64,000 bases of DNA, from positions 3,224,001-3,288,000 of the forward strand of contig JAXGXG010000001.1 in assembly GCA_040772845.1 (NCBI GenBank). The letters run 5' to 3'. A program made the position numbers and the translations under genes. Position 1 is the first letter of the stretch, and each line of letters begins with the position of its first letter. This stretch comes from PWXP01 sp040772845 (GTDB lineage: Bacteria; Planctomycetota; Planctomycetia; Pirellulales; Thermoguttaceae). Under the pieces are notes generated by a model. That model saw only the letters and a list, made by a program, of their open reading frames with translations. It was not told the DNA's origin and made no database searches. This document shows positions 9,249 to 17,918 of this stretch, one piece after another.

Positions 9249-9653
9249 ATGAAAGGCATCATCGGGCGGAACACAAAGCAATTCCGTGGGCTTGCCCTTG
9301 CGGCTGCCTGTGTCCTTGGCTGCATCGGCTGCGGGCAGGGCGACCGGCCGGACTTGGGTACGGTGGAGGGCGTGGTGACCCTCGACGGCAAACCACTTGC
9401 CGACGCAATCGTACAGTTCGATCCGGGCACCGTCCGTGGTTCGACCGGGATGACCGACACAACGGGGCATTACGAGCTGACCTACATCCGGGACACCAAG
9501 GGGGCCGCCATCGGCAAGCACACGGTGCGTATTTCGACGCAGACCGAGACGAAACCCGAAACGCTCCTCCCCCGCTACAACGCCAAGACCGAACTGACCG
9601 CAACCGTCCAGCCCGGCCCCAACGAGATCGACTTCGAGCTGAAGAGCCAGTGA
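9249..9653 (+). CDS. Lipoprotein with carboxypeptidase-regulatory-like (transthyretin-like) domain
   Basis: 134 aa. The N-terminus is a lipoprotein signal ending LGCIGC, with Cys as lipidation site. The rest is one beta-sandwich of the type common in planctomycetes: GTVEGVVTLDGKPLADAIVQF, then TDTTGHYELTY and GAAIGKHTVRIS. ATG 9249 is preferred because GGAG lies 8 nt upstream at 9237-9240; a GTG at 9240 overlapping the previous stop is possible. It probably sits in the cell envelope. No partner can be named beyond close coupling with the preceding exported protein gene. Confidence 0.8.
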   Translation: MKGIIGRNTKQFRGLALAAACVLGCIGCGQGDRPDLGTVEGVVTLDGKPLADAIVQFDPGTVRGSTGMTDTTGHYELTYIRDTKGAAIGKHTVRISTQTETKPETLLPRYNAKTELTATVQPGPNEIDFELKSQ

Positions 9654-9714
9654 ACGGTTCTGCGTGCAAGTGACAGCGGACAGCCACGACCGTGGGATTT
9701 CCCATCTGTCAGCC

Positions 9715-9750
9715 GAGATTTCAAATCTCAAATCTCAAATCTGAGATTTT
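9715..9750. terminator. Palindromic AT-rich repeat between convergent genes, likely bidirectional terminator
   Basis: Three tandem CAAATCT units (9722-9742) are bordered by GAGATTT on the left and GAGATTTT on the right, so GAGATTT-C-AAATCTC and AAATCT-G-AGATTT hairpins can form. It ends in a T run on the plus strand. It lies midway between the convergent stops at 9653 and 9768. Confidence 0.5.
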
Positions 9751-9767
9751 GGCGTTGGATTCTGGGC

Positions 9768-10187
9768 TTAGGCGTCACCCAACACGGTAACAACCACGGT
9801 ACGGTTACGGCCGCGGACGTCGCATTCGATGTGAAAGACCTGCTGCCAGGCGCCAAGGATGAGTTGGCCCTGACCAATGGGGACCGCCAGCGATGGGCCC
9901 ATCAAGGTTGCCTGCAAGTGCGAGTGGCCGTTGCCGTCGCGCCACGCCTGCTCGTGGCCGTACTCGCGGCTGGGGGGCATGAGTCGGTCGAGCGTTTCAG
10001 GTACGTCGCGGCACAAGCCCGGCTCGAATTCGACCACACTGATGGCAGCCGTGCTGCCGACTGCAAACACTTGGGCCACGCCTGTCTGAACGCCGGATCG
10101 GCGCACGACTTCCGCCACACGATCGGTCAGATCGGTCATCCGTCCGTGCCCGGCCGTATTGAAGGTAAGCTGCTCTTGATGGGTCAT
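9768..10187 (-). CDS. UPF0047 / YjbQ family protein
   Basis: 139 aa, full length for the family. Signatures: STAAISVVEFEPG near residue 45, NGHSHLQATLMGPSLAVPI around residues 85-103, LGAWQQVFHIECD and the terminal RNRTVVVTVLG. The clustered His/Glu residues form the conserved pocket of this beta-barrel family. Some members have been reported to show weak thiamine-phosphate synthase activity; the physiological role is unsettled. ATG 10187 overlaps the stop of a 54-aa ORF (ATGA), suggesting translational coupling. Confidence 0.9.
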   Translation of the reverse strand: MTHQEQLTFNTAGHGRMTDLTDRVAEVVRRSGVQTGVAQVFAVGSTAAISVVEFEPGLCRDVPETLDRLMPPSREYGHEQAWRDGNGHSHLQATLMGPSLAVPIGQGQLILGAWQQVFHIECDVRGRNRTVVVTVLGDA

Positions 10188-10348
10188 GGGGGGTGGCTTT
10201 CATTCAGGAGGCAATGATAGAACGAGCAAGTTCTGCAACAGTTGCAGAGCTGACCTGGGGGCCGGGCAAGCCGGCCGGCGGCCTTCTTCCAGCCATGCAA
10301 GTCGGCCGCTGCACCCTCTTCCAGGAAGGACGGAAGCTCGTCGCTCAT
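10184..10348 (-). CDS. Small 54-aa ORF coupled between DUF1016 remnant and UPF0047 gene
   Basis: Starts at ATG 10348, which overlaps the TGA of the DUF1016 gene (ATGA), with AAGGAGGA a few bases upstream, an excellent ribosome-binding site. It ends by overlapping the UPF0047 ATG. The product starts MSDELPSFLEEGAAADL and becomes Cys-rich near the end (QLCNCCRTC). No family is recognised. The strong start signal with an odd Cys-rich tail fits a gene whose 3' part has been deleted or shifted. It may be only a coupling leader. Confidence 0.4.
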   Translation of the reverse strand: MSDELPSFLEEGAAADLHGWKKAAGRLARPPGQLCNCCRTCSFYHCLLNESHPP

Positions 10349-11244
10349 GGGCCTTCCTCCTTTCCGAACTCGGCCTCAATCTCCTCGATGCTCGGCAAGC
10401 TCCCTTTCAGTGTCTCGGGCAGCGATTGCACCAGCCTGGTTTGCCACTGGGCGACGCCAATCGGCTTGGCAATGTCTCGCAAGGCATTTTGGATGTGCTC
10501 GACCAGCCCGGCCTCCAGGTCGCGTTCGACTGCCTCTTCGTGCAACGTCAGAAAGTCGAACAGATACGGATCCTTCAGCGACTGCTGGGCCAGATCCGAC
10601 TGGGGGGCCGGCAGCCGGTCGGAGAAATTGGTGATCGCCTTCCCTTGGCGGCCGAAAAGGTCTCCTTCGATCTGCACGGTCAGCACCGCTCGGCTCCAGC
10701 CGTGTTCCAGCGTCTTGGCGGCGTACCACAGCCGCTGCATTCGATCCGAGAGCTTGAACAGAAGGACGATGTTGTGTCCCCACGGAATGTCCCCCAAGGG
10801 CGACGGCGGTTCCGTTTGCGCATGATCCGAATTGCGCTTTTGGGCCATTTTCGGCACGGCCCGTGCCGATTTCTTCACGGTCGGTCGTTGGTCGGCCAAT
10901 TTCGGCACAGCCCGTGCCGAAATCTCGCCCGTCGCCGCATACGCCAAGTAAAATGCCCGCATCCGGGACACATTGCTGGCCGAGAAACCGCCGATGCCGG
11001 GAAACGCCTTCTGCAGATCGCCCGCCAGCCGGTCGACGACGCCCTTGCCCCAGCCCTCTTTGCTCTGCTGCTCGACAATCCTCCGCCCGATGTCCCAATA
11101 GAGCCGGATCAACTCGCGGTTGACCGACAGCATCGCCTTGGTCTGCGCCTGCCGGATGCGGGCTTTGAGCGATTCGAGCAACTCCCGGTAGTCCGCCGGC
11201 AGGGCAAGCGACTTGCCCGGGGTGACCTTCTTCTTGCGAGCCAT
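10345..11244 (-). pseudogene. DUF1016/YhcG-type protein lacking its PDDEXK nuclease core
   Basis: 299 aa from ATG 11244 (GGGAG 7 nt upstream). The N-terminal DUF1016 domain is intact: ARIRQAQTKAMLSVNRELI, LYWDIGRRIVEQQ, FSASNVSRMRAFYLAY and IPWGHNIVLLFKL. After VERDLEAGLVEHIQ the family normally has about 90 residues holding the nuclease (a D..FYIDLLFYH and E-x-K type motif). Here the sequence jumps at about 10488 directly to ALRDIAKPIGVAQW and GSLPSIEEIEAEF, which is the family's extreme C-terminus. This is an in-frame deletion of the catalytic core. YhcG proteins are candidate nucleases linked to mobile DNA and defence. An insertion sequence sits 26 bp upstream of the start, so expression is also doubtful. 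Confidence 0.75.
10850..10920. repeat. Pair of 20-bp palindromes inside the DUF1016 gene
   Basis: Two near-identical palindromes, differing at one base, at 10850-10869 and 10901-10920: half-site TTCGGCAC, 4-nt centre, inverted half-site GTGCCGA. They encode two copies of the peptide (S)ARAVPK in a linker between the DUF1016 N-domain and IPWGHN. The spacing is 51 bp (17 codons), so the frame is preserved. Confidence 0.65.
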
Positions 11245-11279
11245 TAGACACTCCCATTCCACGAGTGATAGCAAATCGT

Positions 11280-12629
11280 CTAGTTGTCACGTTTTTTGGG
11301 GGCCACCTGTTCGGTATCCGCCGAGGGAGGCTGACACCAGGAGGTTGTGTAGCCAGTTCTCGTGGTAACGGTGCTTGTTAAAGCGTTCAGCGGGGCTGCG
11401 CCAGCTGGCGTTCTTCCGGGTAGCGGCCGGGCACCAAGGGGCAAAATTGTGCAGCAAGGCCCAGCTACGGCTGTGTCGTTTAGAGGATTCGAGCGAACCG
11501 TGCAGATGTTGACCGTTGTCGAAGTACCGATTCATCGACCGCATCAGCCGATCGAGCATGTTGCTGGTGCGGTGGCACCCCGGTTGTTGGTAGGCAACAA
11601 GCCATCGGTCGCGCTTTTCGCACAGATCCATGACCTTCTCCAGGACGACCCCGGACAACCGCGTTGTGGCCCAACTCTTCAACGCCTGAAGCTTCTGCGA
11701 AAACGTCCGTTGGTCGGGAGCATGATAGACGTCCCAGACTCGCTCGGAAATCTCCGCAAACGTGTCCTTCAGATGCTTGGCTCGCTCTCGTATCTTCAGC
11801 CACCCGTGAAGAAAACACTGGATGATCAGGACCCCCTGGAAGAGGCTCCGCCAGGCGGCTTTCGTACCCTTCCAGCCGTCGGTGTTGACCGACTTCGGTG
11901 CGTAGTCGGGCTGAATGTTGCGAGCCTCTTCGCGGAAAACGGCATAGGCCGTGGTCAAATCGTCCGTACTCGCCGTTTCCGCCACCGCGGCACCGAGAAC
12001 AACGCCGTTGCCAACGGTGGTGGCGATGTACTTTTTCTCCCCGTTCCGGGGTTGGTGATGTTCGTCGGCCAACAGGTGTTCGGGCAACGCCGCCCGGCGG
12101 ACGGTGGTCCCCACGATGCTGTTGCGTCCCAAGCCCGTTTCCAGGCGGTACCAGTACATCGCGTCGCGACCGAAAACGTGAGCCAATGCCCAGTAGGGAA
12201 CGCCGAACTTCCGCAGAAACAGGGGTGCTTCGGCATCGTTGGTTCGAGCACTGAGATAGGGCATGAGAAACGAGGGGCGAATGCTGTACGCCGTACCGTT
12301 CCGCAACTCGATACGGCGGATCGTCAACCCCGTCTTGCTCGATTCTCGGCGGTCCTTCAACTCGTACCCCTTTTCAAAGCTCTCCGGAAACAACTCCGGC
12401 ATCTCCTGGTAGCAGCGGTCTACCACGCGACGGAATCTCGCGCCGTCGTTGGCAACCTCCCGATATTCCCCTTCCCCAATCGGCAAACAAATGGTACGAA
12501 TGTTCCCAGACGAGCCTCCAGCCAATCCTTTGGCCATGGTCCACCTCCTTCCTTGACTTTTGGTGGATCATGGCCGTTTTTTCGTTCTGTGTCACCCCCA
12601 AAAAGTGGCCCCCAGAGGCCGTGACGATC
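11280..12629 (-). mobile_element. 1350-bp insertion sequence, family not recognised
   Basis: Flanked by a perfect 10-bp direct repeat AGCAAATCGT at 11270-11279 and 12630-12639. The two ends share an interrupted inverted repeat: GTCACG, six variable bases, then GGGGGCCAC. One transposase gene fills the element. It inserted just upstream of the DUF1016 start codon. It is unrelated to the 2185-bp element in the same window. Confidence 0.9.
11287..12537 (-). CDS. Transposase of the 1350-bp insertion sequence
   Basis: 416 aa starting at ATG 12537 with AAGGAGG 6 nt upstream. It reads as a DDE-type transposase: LLADEHHQ near residue 158, VNTDGWKGTKAAWR near residue 218 and a helical C-terminal part with FNKHRYHENWLHNLL at the end. 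An IS family could not be named confidently. The stop is 7 nt inside the element's left end, as is normal for compact insertion sequences. No frameshift or stop interrupts it, so it may be active. Confidence 0.85.
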   Translation of the reverse strand: MAKGLAGGSSGNIRTICLPIGEGEYREVANDGARFRRVVDRCYQEMPELFPESFEKGYELKDRRESSKTGLTIRRIELRNGTAYSIRPSFLMPYLSARTNDAEAPLFLRKFGVPYWALAHVFGRDAMYWYRLETGLGRNSIVGTTVRRAALPEHLLADEHHQPRNGEKKYIATTVGNGVVLGAAVAETASTDDLTTAYAVFREEARNIQPDYAPKSVNTDGWKGTKAAWRSLFQGVLIIQCFLHGWLKIRERAKHLKDTFAEISERVWDVYHAPDQRTFSQKLQALKSWATTRLSGVVLEKVMDLCEKRDRWLVAYQQPGCHRTSNMLDRLMRSMNRYFDNGQHLHGSLESSKRHSRSWALLHNFAPWCPAATRKNASWRSPAERFNKHRYHENWLHNLLVSASLGGYRTGGPQKT

Positions 12630-12639
12630 AGCAAATCGT

Positions 12640-13021
12640 TGCTCAACTCTCCAAGTCGAGTCCGAATTCGGGAGGTTCACGACTCGGAGAGTCGTGCGAC
12701 GACTGGCGAGCCATCAGGCATCCCCTTTCGACAGGTTGACCTGTACCTTTCCGTTCGAGATTCGTGGCATCCGCCCCCTTTTCCGTGCCAAAGGTCAAAC
12801 GCGGCGATTGTACCACGTGCCGCAGGTTGGTTTGTAGGTGGCGCTTCCGCCACGTTCGGCAAGCGTCTCCGGGTACCGGCTCTTCCGTTTCTAGGTGCAG
12901 ACTGCTTCACCCGGTGGACGGCACAACGGAGTGTGCCTACTACATTGCAGCGGCCTGCACCTAGAAACGGAAGAGCCCGGGTGCCTTGCTCGATCGGGCG
13001 CGACTTCTCGAAAATTGCCCC
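12640..13021. other. Non-coding stretch with several hairpins
   Basis: No gene recognised. It contains an 8-bp perfect hairpin (CACGACTC, 3-nt loop, inverted copy) at 12678-12696, a GTGGCG/CGCCAC hairpin around 12838-12853, and the long inverted repeat annotated at 12878-12977. Before insertion of the 1350-bp element this DNA was the upstream region of the DUF1016 gene. Confidence 0.5.
12878..12977. repeat. 23-bp perfect inverted repeat with 54-bp loop
   Basis: The left arm 12878-12900 begins GGCTCTTCCGTTTCTAG and the right arm 12955-12977 is its exact reverse complement. The loop contains a nested GGCACA/TGTGCC hairpin. It has no ORF. It may be a small non-autonomous element or a structured RNA. 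Confidence 0.7.
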
Positions 13022-13050
13022 TTGACCGTGGGGGAGTTTCGGAATAGGAT
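13022..13050 (+). promoter_or_regulatory. Sigma-70-type promoter for gltBD
   Basis: TTGACC at 13022-13027, a 17-bp spacer, and TAGGAT at 13045-13050. The spacing is optimal and the hexamers match consensus at 5/6 and 4/6. The transcript would have a leader of about 250 nt, AT-rich at 13040-13105 and with several short inverted repeats. Confidence 0.5.
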
Positions 13051-13123
13051 TGTATTTATAACAATAATGTTAGGCGATAACAGTATTCATAAATGTTAAT
13101 TTGAGTGTCGGGCAGCTAATGCA

Positions 13124-13146
13124 GATGAATCATCGGCTGATTCATC
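13124..13146 (+). promoter_or_regulatory. Hairpin in gltB leader
   Basis: GATGAATCA, loop TCGGC, TGATTCATC: a 9-bp perfect stem in the long 5' leader. It could be an operator or an RNA control element. Confidence 0.35.
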
Positions 13147-13241
13147 GGGTGTTGGCGACTCCGCCGCTGGATACCAGAACCACGGATTGCAAACCGCCTG
13201 AAGGCGGAACTACGAACCGTCACGAACGACCTGGCTAGATA

Positions 13242-13265
13242 AGGGGCGGGGTAAATGCCGCCCCT
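13242..13265 (+). promoter_or_regulatory. GC-rich hairpin close to gltB start
   Basis: AGGGGCGG, 8-nt loop, CCGCCCCT. An upstream in-frame ATG (13255) lies inside the loop, which argues against its use as the start. The hairpin could act as an attenuator or mask the ribosome-binding region. Confidence 0.35.
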
Positions 13266-13311
13266 GCAGATGGGCGTTCGGCGGCGGGGATGCATGTCAA
13301 AGAGGCGACGA

Positions 13312-16300
13312 ATGACCAGACGAAACGATGCGGAGGCGCCTGGCCAGTGCGGGCTCTACGACCCGCGGATGGAACATGACAGTTGTGGCGTGGGGTTCGT
13401 TGCCCATATTAAGGGCGAGCGCAGCCACCAGATCGTCCGCGATGCCGAGACGGTCCTGAAGAACATGGACCATCGCGGCGCATGCGGCTGCGAGGCGAAC
13501 ACGGGCGACGGGGCCGGCATGCTGACCGCTTTGCCGCACGAGTTCCTGCGCAAGGTCGCTCGCGACGAGTTGAAGGCCGACCTGCCCGAACCGGGCCGGT
13601 TCGCCGCCGGTGTGGTCTTCTTCCCCAAGCTGGCGGCCGAACGCGTGCCGTGCAAGCGGGCCGTCGAACGCATTATTGCCGAGCAAGGGCAGCGCCTGGT
13701 CGGATGGCGCAAGGTCTTTACCTGCCCCAACCACGCCGATATCGGCGAAACGGCCCGAGCAGGCGAGCCGTGGATCGAGCAGCTTTTTGTGGCCGCGGCC
13801 GACGGCGTGGGAGCGGACGAGTTCGAACAGCAGCTTTACCTGATCCGCAAGCGGGCGAGTCACGAGATTCGCGGGAATACGGACTTGCGGCAGGCGAAGG
13901 AGTTCTACATTTGCAGCCTGTCCACGCGGGTGATCGTGTATAAGGGCATGCTCACGTCACACCAGTTGACCGTCTACTACCGCGACCTGTGCGATCCGGA
14001 TTACGTGACCCACCTGGCCATGGTCCACTCGCGTTTCAGCACAAACACGTTCCCGAGTTGGGACCGGGCTCAGCCGAACCGGTTCATGTCGCACAACGGC
14101 GAGATCAATACGCTGCGGGGGAACATGAACTGGATGCGGGCGAGGGAAGGATTGCTGCGCAGCGAGGTGTTCGGTCCGGAACTAGCGAAGCTGTTTCCGG
14201 TGGTGGAGCCCGACTGCTCTGACTCCGGTACGTTCGACAACGTGTTGGAGTTCTTTCTGCAGACCGGGCGCACGCTGCAAGAGGCCGTCATGATGATGGT
14301 CCCCGAAGCGTGGCAGCGGCACGAATCGATGCCGGCGGCCAAGCGGGCCTTCTACGAGTACCACTCCTGCCTGATGGAGCCGTGGGACGGGCCGTCGTCC
14401 ATCGTCTTTACCGACGGCAAGTACATCGGCGCGGTGCTGGACCGCAACGGGCTGCGGCCTAGCCGGTACTACGTCACACACGACGACCGGGTGATCATGG
14501 CCAGCGAGGTGGGCGTACTGCCCGTCCCGCCGAAGATGATCAAAGAAAAGGGTCGGCTACAGCCGGGGCGTATGTTCCTGGTCGATTTCGAGCAGGGGCG
14601 ACTCGTGCCCGACGAAGAACTCAAGGAAACCTGGGCTTCGCAGCGGCCGTACGGCCAATGGCTCAGCGAGCAGCGGCTTGAACTGGCAGATCTCGATCCG
14701 GGCGACGACGTGCCCGGCTACGAACCCGAGACGTTGCTCGAGCGGATGCAGGCGCACGGCTACACGCAGGAGACCATGCAGTTCATGCTGTTGCCCATGG
14801 TCGTCGCCCAGCGTGATCCGGTGGGCTCGATGGGCAACGACTCCGCGCTGGCATGCCTGAGCGACCAGCCTCGCATGTTGTACGACTACTTCCGGCAGCT
14901 TTTTGCCCAGGTGACCAATCCGGCCATCGACTCGATCCGCGAGGAGATCGTTATGTCGATGGAATGCTACATCGGCCCGGAGCGCAATCTGCTGGAGACC
15001 ACGCCGGAGCATGCCAACCGGCTGCGCGTACCGCATCCGATTCTGACCAATGCCGAGCTGGCGGCGATGAAGCGGATCGACGTTCGCGGCTGGGCCACGC
15101 GCGAAATCGATATCACCTTCCCGCGCGAGCAGGGGGTGCGCGGCATGACGGACGCACTGGACCGCATCTGTGCCGAGGCCGAGGCCGCGGTCGACCGCGG
15201 CTGTACGCTCGTGGTGCTCTCCGATCGGGGTATGGGACCGCGCCACATCCCATTGCCTATGCTCATGGCGTGCGGAGCCGTGCACCATCATCTGGTCCGG
15301 CAGGTGAAGCGTACGCGCATCGGCCTGGTTCTAGAGACGGGCGAAGCACGCGAGGTGCATCATCATTGCCTGCTGGTCGGCTATGGAGCCGACGCCATCA
15401 ATCCCTACCTGGCATTCGAGGCGCTATGGGAAGCACGCCGCGACAACCGGCTCGACGCCGACCAGTTCCCCGACGATGAGACCGTGGTGGCCAGGTACCG
15501 GAAGGCCGTATCGAAAGGCATGCTCAAAGTGATGGGCAAGATGGGCATTTCCACGCTGCAGAGCTACAAGGGCGCCCAGATCTTCGAGGCGGTCGGACTG
15601 GACGACGAAGTGGTTGAACGGTGCTTTGCCGGTACAGGCAGCCGGATACGAGGCGTCGGCTTCAGTATTCTCGCACAGGAGGCGCTGGAGCGCCATGCCC
15701 AGGGCTACCCGCTCCGCGAGCGCGATCGGCAGGCCATGCTGCCCAACCCGGGCGAGTTCCACTGGCGCGCCAACGGCGAGCATCATATGTGGCAGCCCGA
15801 AGCCATCGCCGACCTGCAGGCGGCCGCCCGCGGCGACAACCGGCAGCGGTATCGCCAGTTCGCCGAACGGGAGAATGCCAACGCGATCACCCGTTGTCAC
15901 CTGAAGGGGCTGCTGGACTTCCGGCCGGAAGCGCTGACCAACCCGATCCCGCTGGAGGAAGTGGAATCGGCCGCCGAGATCGTCAAGCGATTCTGCACCG
16001 GGGCAATGAGCTTCGGCTCGATTTCGGAAGAGGCCCATACATCGCTGGCCAAGGCGATGAACGCGATCGGGGCCAAGAGCAATACGGGCGAAGGGGGCGA
16101 AGACCCGGCACGGCTCACCCCGCAGCCCGATGGAAGCCGCAATCCGCTCCGTTCGGCCATCAAGCAAGTGGCCTCGGGCCGATTCGGCGTCACGATTCAC
16201 TACCTGACCGAAGCCGACGAGTTGCAAATCAAGGTGGCCCAGGGTGCGAAGCCGGGCGAAGGCGGCGAACTGCCCGGCCATAAGGTCGACGCCAACATCG

Positions 16301-17913
16301 CGCGCATCCGCCACTCGACACCCGGTGTCGGACTGATCAGCCCGCCTCCGCATCACGACATCTATTCCATCGAGGACCTCAAACAGCTCATTCACGACCT
16401 GAAAAACGCCAACCCAACGGCGCGGGTCAGCGTGAAGCTGGTTTCCGAAATGGGCGTGGGCACGATTGCCGCAGGTGTGGCGAAGGCGCACGCCGACCAT
16501 ATCGTGATTGCCGGCGACGGCGGCGGCACGGGCGCCTCGCCGTTGACCAGCATCAAGCACGCCGGCCTGCCGTGGGAATTGGGCCTGGCCGAAACGCATC
16601 AGACTCTCGTACTGAACGATCTGCGAAGCCGCGTGGTCCTCCAGACCGACGGCGGCCTGAAGACCGGGCGCGACGTCGTGCTGGCCGCACTGTTGGGCTC
16701 CGAGGAGTTCGGATTCGCCACCGCGCCGTTGATTACGTTGGGCTGCATCATGATGCGCAAGTGCCATCTGAACACCTGCCCGGTCGGCGTTGCCACCCAG
16801 GACCCCGTCCTGCGCAAGCGGTTCCAGGGGAAGCCGGAGCACGTGATCCGCTACCTGTTCATGGTGGCCGAAGAGGCGCGCGAACTGATGGCGAAACTCG
16901 GGTTCGGTTCGGTTGAGGAGATGGTCGGGCGCGTGGACGTGCTCCGTCGCAATCCGGACGTACGGCACTGGAAGATCGACGGGCTCGATCTGTCGCCCAT
17001 CATCACGCCGGCCCGGAAGAAGCACGACCGGGTTGCCGTCTTCTGCACGCAGAAGCAGGACCACCAGCTCGAAACGGCGTTGGACAACAAGCTGATTGCC
17101 CTGGCTCGCGGGTCGATCCAGCGAGGCGCGAAGTCGCGCATGTGGCTGCCAGTGGTCAATACGAACCGGGCGGTCGGCGCCATGCTCAGCCACGAGATCG
17201 TCAAGCACTGCGGCGAGCAGATGCTGCCCGACGACACGATCCATGTGAAGCTGACCGGCTCGGCCGGGCAGAGTTTCGGCGCGTTCCTTGCCAAGGGCGT
17301 GACCCTGGAACTCGAAGGCGATGCGAACGACTACGTGGGCAAGGGGCTTTCCGGCGGCCGTGTGATCGTCTATCCGCCCAAGGACTGCACCTTCGTCCCG
17401 GCCGAGAATATCCTGGTCGGCAACGTTGTATTGTACGGCGCTACGAGCGGGCAGGCGTTCTTCCGCGGCCGCGCGGCGGAACGGTTCGCCGTTCGCAACA
17501 GCGGCGCGAGTGCGGTCATCGAGGGCGTCGGCGATCACGGTTGCGAGTACATGACCGGCGGCCGCGTGGTCATCCTCGGACCAACCGGCCGCAACTTTGC
17601 CGCCGGCATGAGCGGCGGCATTGCTTACGTCTGGGATCCCAAGGGCGAGTTCCCGGCGAACTGCAACAGGGACATGGTCGAACTGCAGTCGCTGGAGAAC
17701 GACGAGTCAGAGATCAGTCAGGTGCGGAGCCTCATAGCCCAACACCAGGAGACCACGGATTCGCAAGTCGCCGCCCGTTTGCTGGACCGCTGGGCAGATG
17801 CCGTGCCCGAGTTTGTAAAGGTGATGCCGCTGGATTACCAGCGGGCACTGGAAGAGATGGAAGCACTCGCGTCAGCAGAGGAATACACAGAAACGGCCAA
17901 TACGAGGAGTTGA
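13312..17913 (+). CDS. gltB: Glutamate synthase large subunit
   Basis: About 1533 aa. It transfers the amide of glutamine to 2-oxoglutarate in ammonia assimilation. The N-terminal class II glutamine amidotransferase has its nucleophile in HDSCGVGFVAHIKG (Cys25 after propeptide removal), followed by NHRGACGCE-like DHRGACGCEANTGDGAG and HNGEINTLRGN. The FMN-binding synthase domain has GAMSFGSISEEAH, SNTGEGGEDP, HHDIYSIEDLKQLI and GDGGGTGASPLTS. The 3Fe-4S Cys triad (C-x5-C-x4-C) is in CIMMRKCHLNTCPVGV. The C-terminal GXGXG helix region ends GGIAYVWDP. Start ATG 13312 is chosen for AGAGG 6 nt upstream; ATGs at 13255 and 13294 are alternatives. gltD follows 5 nt after the stop. Confidence 0.96.
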   Translation: MTRRNDAEAPGQCGLYDPRMEHDSCGVGFVAHIKGERSHQIVRDAETVLKNMDHRGACGCEANTGDGAGMLTALPHEFLRKVARDELKADLPEPGRFAAGVVFFPKLAAERVPCKRAVERIIAEQGQRLVGWRKVFTCPNHADIGETARAGEPWIEQLFVAAADGVGADEFEQQLYLIRKRASHEIRGNTDLRQAKEFYICSLSTRVIVYKGMLTSHQLTVYYRDLCDPDYVTHLAMVHSRFSTNTFPSWDRAQPNRFMSHNGEINTLRGNMNWMRAREGLLRSEVFGPELAKLFPVVEPDCSDSGTFDNVLEFFLQTGRTLQEAVMMMVPEAWQRHESMPAAKRAFYEYHSCLMEPWDGPSSIVFTDGKYIGAVLDRNGLRPSRYYVTHDDRVIMASEVGVLPVPPKMIKEKGRLQPGRMFLVDFEQGRLVPDEELKETWASQRPYGQWLSEQRLELADLDPGDDVPGYEPETLLERMQAHGYTQETMQFMLLPMVVAQRDPVGSMGNDSALACLSDQPRMLYDYFRQLFAQVTNPAIDSIREEIVMSMECYIGPERNLLETTPEHANRLRVPHPILTNAELAAMKRIDVRGWATREIDITFPREQGVRGMTDALDRICAEAEAAVDRGCTLVVLSDRGMGPRHIPLPMLMACGAVHHHLVRQVKRTRIGLVLETGEAREVHHHCLLVGYGADAINPYLAFEALWEARRDNRLDADQFPDDETVVARYRKAVSKGMLKVMGKMGISTLQSYKGAQIFEAVGLDDEVVERCFAGTGSRIRGVGFSILAQEALERHAQGYPLRERDRQAMLPNPGEFHWRANGEHHMWQPEAIADLQAAARGDNRQRYRQFAERENANAITRCHLKGLLDFRPEALTNPIPLEEVESAAEIVKRFCTGAMSFGSISEEAHTSLAKAMNAIGAKSNTGEGGEDPARLTPQPDGSRNPLRSAIKQVASGRFGVTIHYLTEADELQIKVAQGAKPGEGGELPGHKVDANIARIRHSTPGVGLISPPPHHDIYSIEDLKQLIHDLKNANPTARVSVKLVSEMGVGTIAAGVAKAHADHIVIAGDGGGTGASPLTSIKHAGLPWELGLAETHQTLVLNDLRSRVVLQTDGGLKTGRDVVLAALLGSEEFGFATAPLITLGCIMMRKCHLNTCPVGVATQDPVLRKRFQGKPEHVIRYLFMVAEEARELMAKLGFGSVEEMVGRVDVLRRNPDVRHWKIDGLDLSPIITPARKKHDRVAVFCTQKQDHQLETALDNKLIALARGSIQRGAKSRMWLPVVNTNRAVGAMLSHEIVKHCGEQMLPDDTIHVKLTGSAGQSFGAFLAKGVTLELEGDANDYVGKGLSGGRVIVYPPKDCTFVPAENILVGNVVLYGATSGQAFFRGRAAERFAVRNSGASAVIEGVGDHGCEYMTGGRVVILGPTGRNFAAGMSGGIAYVWDPKGEFPANCNRDMVELQSLENDESEISQVRSLIAQHQETTDSQVAARLLDRWADAVPEFVKVMPLDYQRALEEMEALASAEEYTETANTRS

Positions 17914-17918
17914 TTCAC

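Noticed and set aside
9715..9750. CRISPR-like short tandem repeat
   Set aside because: Units are 7 bp without spacers; better explained as a terminator palindrome. No CRISPR array or cas gene is present.
15424..17538. 704-codon open frame antisense to gltB
   Set aside because: High-GC shadow frame; no family motif, while the sense strand is an unmistakable glutamate synthase.
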